Below, in pieces: positions 59,946 through 64,000 of a DNA stretch of 64,000 nucleotides. This stretch comes from Dreissena polymorpha. Its lineage: Eukaryota; Mollusca; Bivalvia; Myida; Dreissenidae. Each line of letters opens with the position of its first letter. Positions within the stretch are counted from its first letter, which is position 1. The stretch lies in the NCBI RefSeq assembly GCF_020536995.1, contig NC_068367.1:63087122-63151121 (forward strand), given 5' to 3'. The notes below the pieces were generated by a model that was not told the origin of the DNA, did not search any database, and was given only the letters and a program-made list of their open reading frames with translations. Made by a program: the position numbers and the translations under genes.

Positions 59946-60189
59946 ATATGTAGGGTCCGTCTACGGAGCCCATTGAGTCTTCGTATAAGTATAGTTAAAA
60001 TACGTCATGCTTTGATATATGTGTTATATCCCAAAGAAATCTGCCCTTCAGAAACGAAATTGAGGGCCCGCATTGGGATGATTTTAGGAAAATGCGTTAT
60101 ATTCGATATAAATATTATTGAAAGGGTGCGCTTATCGTGCATATGACACAAGCATAGTTTGTTATATGCATAGTTATGATTATGTTATT

Positions 60190-60360
60190 TAGTAATCAGT
60201 AAATAGGAGTGCCAATTACTGAACAATAATCTATACTGAAGTTATCACCACTTAAGACACACATGCTTGTGTTACTACAGTAAATAGGAATGTCAATTAC
60301 TGTACAATTAACTATACGGTAGATATCACCAACAAAGACGCACATTATTGTGACAATCGC
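60190..60360 (+). repeat. Tandem duplication, ~85-bp unit, two copies
   Basis: CAGTAAATAGGAGTGCCAAT (about 60,196) recurs as CAGTAAATAGGAATGTCAAT (about 60,279), each followed by an ACACACATGCTTGTG- or ACGCACATTATTGTG-type end. Confidence 0.75.
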
Positions 60361-60915
60361 TCAGGTGTAAGATGGAACGTAGCGGACTGATCAGTAAATG
60401 AATCATAATATTTACCAAATACTATATGGATTTTGCAGCAAGGTAATAGTCGATAGTTGACTGTTAAGATAACTGTGAGACTAGTAATTAAGTTAGGTAA
60501 AAATTGGACAAGAGCTACTTAGATGTTTTCAGTAGCTGGATTTACCGTTAAACAGTACAGAGAAAAACTATTTACGATATTAAATCACAATGCAACAGAG
60601 TAACAAACGTCTAAGCAATATGTCATGACACATTACACGTATACAGAGAAATAGTATTAGTTCATTTATTATTATTTATTTATTAATTTATTTATACTGG
60701 GGGCTATTTAATGAGAAATTCTTATTTGTAAAACTAGTAATGGTTAAATAGTGGGTATAATGGAGGATGAGATTAATTGCCATTTACAAATATAAACGGA
60801 TTAGTAAGATAACATTACAGAGACGACATGATTTCCACGTTTAACCGCATCGGTTAGGATCAGTTCACATCAACTTAGTTTGTGTATACTGTTCAGCAAG
60901 AAGACTGTAGACAAG
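60360..60915. other. AT-rich non-coding DNA
   Basis: Contains an ATTATTTATTTATTAATTTA low-complexity run near 60,670. It is probably the 3' side of the ORF1 element to the right. Confidence 0.4.
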
Positions 60916-60920
60916 CGTTT

Positions 60921-61777
60921 TTATTTACTGTCATTTGTGACCGATGCGTATGACCGGTTGGCATTGGAACAGAGCTTGCAAATATGTTCAGCCGATTCAA
61001 CTCGATGGATGACACGTTTGAGGTCTCGAACCAGGATATTGCCGTCGTGGGTCCATGCGCTTTCAACAAGTGTATCGTGCACTAGTTTGCGCGCATCAAA
61101 AAACAATTCACTGCGAAGCTTTGTAAGCGACTCGTTAATAAAGTTCCCTTTATAACGATCAGAATATTTGGCACGCGATCTCACACTGTGGAGTTTTTGC
61201 CGGGCTCTGTAGGACACAAACTTGACAATAATGTCCCTGGCCTTTTGACCGGAGTGTTTTGGCGGTCCTACTCGGTGGGAGCGATCAATGTCATCGATCG
61301 ACAATTCGGCGCCAAGGTCTTTCGCCATCGTAACTATAATGTTATCTGTGTCTTCATCTCTGGCCTCCGGGATACCTGTGATACGTAGGCAGTTGCGGCG
61401 GCTGTATTGCTCCGCTCTGTCTGCTTGGCACAGTAGCTCAGCTACCTGGTTCTTGAGATGCTTATTTTCCTGTGTGAGGGATTCAATTTTGTCATTGAGT
61501 GAGGCGTTAATTCCAGTTATGACCTGTGGTATGAAAGACTGTACTACTGAACGTACCATATCCTCCAGATCAGATTTAAACAGTACATGCATTTTTTGGG
61601 AGATGCACTCCAAGTCCGCTTCGCTAAGTTGGATTTGGTTGATGATTTGGCTATTCTGCATGATGTCAGAGTCAGAGATTTTATTTGTTTACTCTCTGTT
61701 TCAAGGTCAATACTAGAAGTGGATAGGTCACGCTTTTTAGGACGTTTTCCCAGTACAGGTGTTGAATGATTATTCAT
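60921..61777 (-). mobile_element. Orphan LINE ORF1 (coiled coil + RRM-like RNA-binding protein)
   Basis: From ATG near 61,777 (MNNHSTPVLGKRPKKRDLST) the minus strand encodes a nuclear-localisation-like basic stretch. A helical region follows (LSEADLECISQKMHVLFKSD), then a coiled coil (SLNDKIESLTQENKHLKNQV), then the ORF1 RNA-binding core (RAEQYSRRNCLRITGIPEAR; DIDRSHRVGPPKHSGQKARD; YKGNFINESLTKLRSELFFD), ending at about 60,921. One frame change near 61,680-61,700 splits the first 30 residues from the remaining 246; the rest is open. This is a typical ORF1p layout, comparable with the L1-type ORF1 at 16-20 kb but a different family. No matching ORF2 lies directly downstream; the nearest minus-strand ORF2 (56,937) has its own 5' UTR and is separated by 4 kb of satellite. 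Confidence 0.85.
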
Positions 61778-61799
61778 GACGGTACTTTTAATTTTCACC

Positions 61800-62800
61800 A
61801 GTATAGATCACAAGTATAGAACACGAGATGCACGAGGTGAAACGAAATGCATCGTTATATGCAATAACGGTAAGCGGATTGTAGCTGATTGTAGCTGAAT
61901 AGCTAATAATTAGTTGACGACAATGACGTACACTGACAACTACTCGGAAACAGTCGAAAGCTGGTTCATCGAAATTTAGGTCAACAAACAAGCAAATGGA
62001 CGAAAACAAATATGTGGAACTTTGCGGTACCTTAGCGTGAAAGATGATCAAATATATCCTTTTTCACATAGTCCTCATCAAAACTCGAAACACCACAACA
62101 TGACACTAGCACTACTATTTACTCCTATAGCTTTTTCAGACCAATGAGTCTCGAAAAGAGTCACATAATCAATATTTTTCGACGAGCTATGAAAAACACG
62201 TCAACACCCACCATTACCGGAAGTCAATGTCAAAATCATTCTTGAAACATTTAAATGTACACTACGATATCCTTTGTTCATTTGAATAAATAAAATGACA
62301 TGCATATTTGTACGTACTAATAAACTATAATATATAGATGATATTTGTTGGATTCGTTGGATTATCGATTTTAAAGTGATAATTATTAGGGGCATTTTTC
62401 ACTGTTGAATTGAGCGAAAAAGAATCAACAGGTCAAAAGATTTAGTTAAAATACATCTTGCTACCAGTTGTTTATAAAAATATATATACTATTCGATATT
62501 TTACATGACTCACCCACCCCTTTAAGCCGAAATGATCCGTAAAACTAAATAGTGTCTTTGTGTCTTATGAACGAATCTTCACTAAAACTAAATTAAGATT
62601 CACCTCGTTAATCGAATCATTTCTGTCGTCAGTTGTCAAAACGAAAGTACGGTTGATATTCAAATGCATTATTTTTCTCTTTCCGGGATATTGTTTTAGT
62701 AAGTTGATGCTGCATTAACAAATATAAGTGTATATGAAGTGAAATCACCAAAATTAATCAACGGTGGCGATAGACACCTATCAACTGTTAGATGCCCATA
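61800..62800. other. Non-coding DNA, possible 5' UTR of the orphan ORF1 element
   Basis: No gene supported. The first few hundred bases upstream of the minus-strand ORF1 may be its 5' UTR. Confidence 0.35.
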
Positions 62801-62808
62801 ATCTCCCT

Positions 62809-62864
62809 TTAATTCACGAGTGATCATAGAAATATATATTTTCAATGATCACGAGTGAATTAAA
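62809..62864. repeat. Foldback, 18-bp arms
   Basis: TTAATTCACGAGTGATCA and TGATCACGAGTGAATTAA are exact inverted arms around an AT-rich loop. The motif CACGAGTGA recurs in the loop of the 63,656-63,823 foldback. Confidence 0.8.
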
Positions 62865-62968
62865 ATCTAAATTCACCGAATCCAACAAATTTTCTTTTTT
62901 ATTTTATGCTTTTTTCACAGTTTATGTACATTATTGAAGAGTTTAACTAATGTTTTTCGCTGGGATAA

Positions 62969-63558
62969 TGACGTCATTTCGTCCAAAAAATGACGTCATT
63001 TCACAGTAAAAAGTGAAAACTATCGATAATTTTTACTGTTAATTTTCACTGTTTGAAACAGGTAAACTGTCAGTTTTCATTCACTGATATTTCTCAATAA
63101 ACCACCGGAAAGCATAATATAAATAGTATTCTAACACGGCACGCGACTTGTTTTCTATAGACAAAGAAGGAAATCAAGTGTGGGTTATTCTGCAATAAAT
63201 TATGGGCGGAGCTTAATGTTTCGAAAATAGTTCCGAATAAATAAAGAAAATATTGCAGTAAAATGAACGTGCTAAATCCCGCTCTAAAAGAAATGTAATA
63301 CATGTAGCATGTATATAAATGTAATGAGACAACAAATTGCATATTTGGTGATAAGTGGCATAACCACGCCTGCAAAGAATGTTATTTGTTAAGAAACGTA
63401 ATTTAAAAAAAAAGTATAGCATGTCAGCTTTTCAGAAGCATTAATAAACGTGACGTCATTAAGTTTCTACGATTGTTGTTCTCAATGAAATTGACGTCAT
63501 TTGCAAAATATTTATGAATGAAAACGACGTCATATGTTTGTACAATTGAATGACGTCA
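62969..63558. promoter_or_regulatory. Cluster of CRE/ATF palindromes
   Basis: TGACGTCA occurs at 62,969, 62,991, 63,451, 63,492 and 63,551, with CGACGTCA at 63,525. This is the full CREB/ATF binding palindrome. The surrounding DNA is AT-rich with short inverted repeats. Whether it regulates any gene is unknown; the sites may simply belong to a repeat. Confidence 0.5.
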
Positions 63559-63655
63559 CTAAATAGTGAACTTTGTACTAAGAAGGGCTGAGTATTGAAA
63601 AATATAGTTCACATCCAAAAGCTTGAACCAAATCAATCAGAATCGTGTTTGAATC

Positions 63656-63823
63656 GAAATAATATTTTTCTATGATGGTTTGTTGTCGAATAACCCACAG
63701 TAAGGAGTAAAGATGCGTGTTATCAAATCACTCGTGCTCCGCACTCGTGATTAAATTCTTACGCATCTATACTCCTTACTGTGGGTTATTCGACAACAAA
63801 CCATGATAGAAAAATATTATTTC
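63656..63823. mobile_element. Foldback element with ~65-bp arms
   Basis: The left arm GAAATAATATTTTTCTATGA ... TAACCCACAGTAAGGAGTA is mirrored by TACTCCTTACTGTGGGTTA ... AAAAATATTATTTC with very few mismatches. The loop is about 35 bases with CACTCGTGCTCCGCACTCGTG. Open frames across the right arm are artefacts. Confidence 0.85.
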
Positions 63824-64000
63824 ATAAACAATCAAATATATTATATTTCACCTTGCATGTTATTATAGCACTACAAATACAGATCCTTTATTGGATAAAC
63901 AACATTTTTCGATTGTATCATACTCGCGCATTTGAAATCATCATTAATTTTCAAATGAAAAATGCCACTTGAAACAGTGAAATTTCAGACAATATTTACT

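Overview
The window is AT-rich, repeat-dense animal DNA that looks like a bivalve mollusc. The evidence is a bivalve-type C1q-domain gene remnant, an ANKRD10-like exon with consensus splice sites, several non-LTR retrotransposon lineages, and dispersed repeats I associate from memory with Dreissena and related bivalves (for example the AACAAGAGATGTGTTTGTCA repeat and a foldback repeat near 33.9-34.1 kb). The genus is inference; bivalve is fairly secure. No bacterial-style gene, operon or CRISPR is present, and no complete host gene lies inside.

Layout. 0-1.4 kb holds one exon of an ankyrin-repeat gene on the minus strand. 2.0-7.2 kb is a block of minus-strand DNA transposons: a five-exon hAT/ZMYM-type transposase relic next to a pogo-type relic whose first catalytic Asp is replaced. 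8.8-11.1 kb carries a foldback element, a satellite fragment and a broken copy of an unnamed multi-copy mollusc protein family. 11.2-13.3 kb is a 5'-truncated LINE, followed by ~190-bp and ~160-bp tandem arrays. 16.0-20.1 kb is a clear nested insertion: a 3.3-kb minus-strand L1/Tx1-like LINE sits inside a plus-strand LINE ORF1 and is flanked by an 11-bp target duplication. 20.1-21.5 kb is a 0.42-kb direct duplication. 21.9-25.1 kb has a TIR element and bivalve dispersed repeats. 26.3-26.6 kb is a LINE tail. 28.9-29.6 kb is a 158-bp tandem array.

31.3-34.7 kb has two copies of a TTAA-ended TIR element (a third is at 42.1 kb), a repeat with a tRNA-like core, the broken C1q gene and a long foldback. 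36.1-36.9 kb has a foldback and two perfect palindromes. 39.8-41.5 kb is a ~173-bp array running into poly-C/poly-T satellite, followed by a Harbinger-type fragment. 46.8-47.5 kb is an unusual CpG-rich foldback satellite. 49.7-52.8 kb is a pair of ~478-bp TIR repeats bracketing another mollusc repeat-protein relic. 53.5-57.0 kb is a nearly full-length LINE whose ORF2 opens with a hydrophobic segment and a 2A-like DIELNPGP motif. 58.0-59.9 kb is a complex tandem array. 60.9-61.8 kb is an orphan LINE ORF1, and 62.8-63.8 kb has foldbacks and a cluster of CRE palindromes.

The genes here do not form a pathway. The window is host intron or intergenic DNA filled by successive mobile elements. The most interesting items are the 2A-bearing LINE, the nested insertion with its readable target duplication, the CpG-rich foldback satellite, the paired 478-bp elements and the unnamed repeated protein families. 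Coordinates of repeats are by eye; element ends without a stated duplication are approximate.
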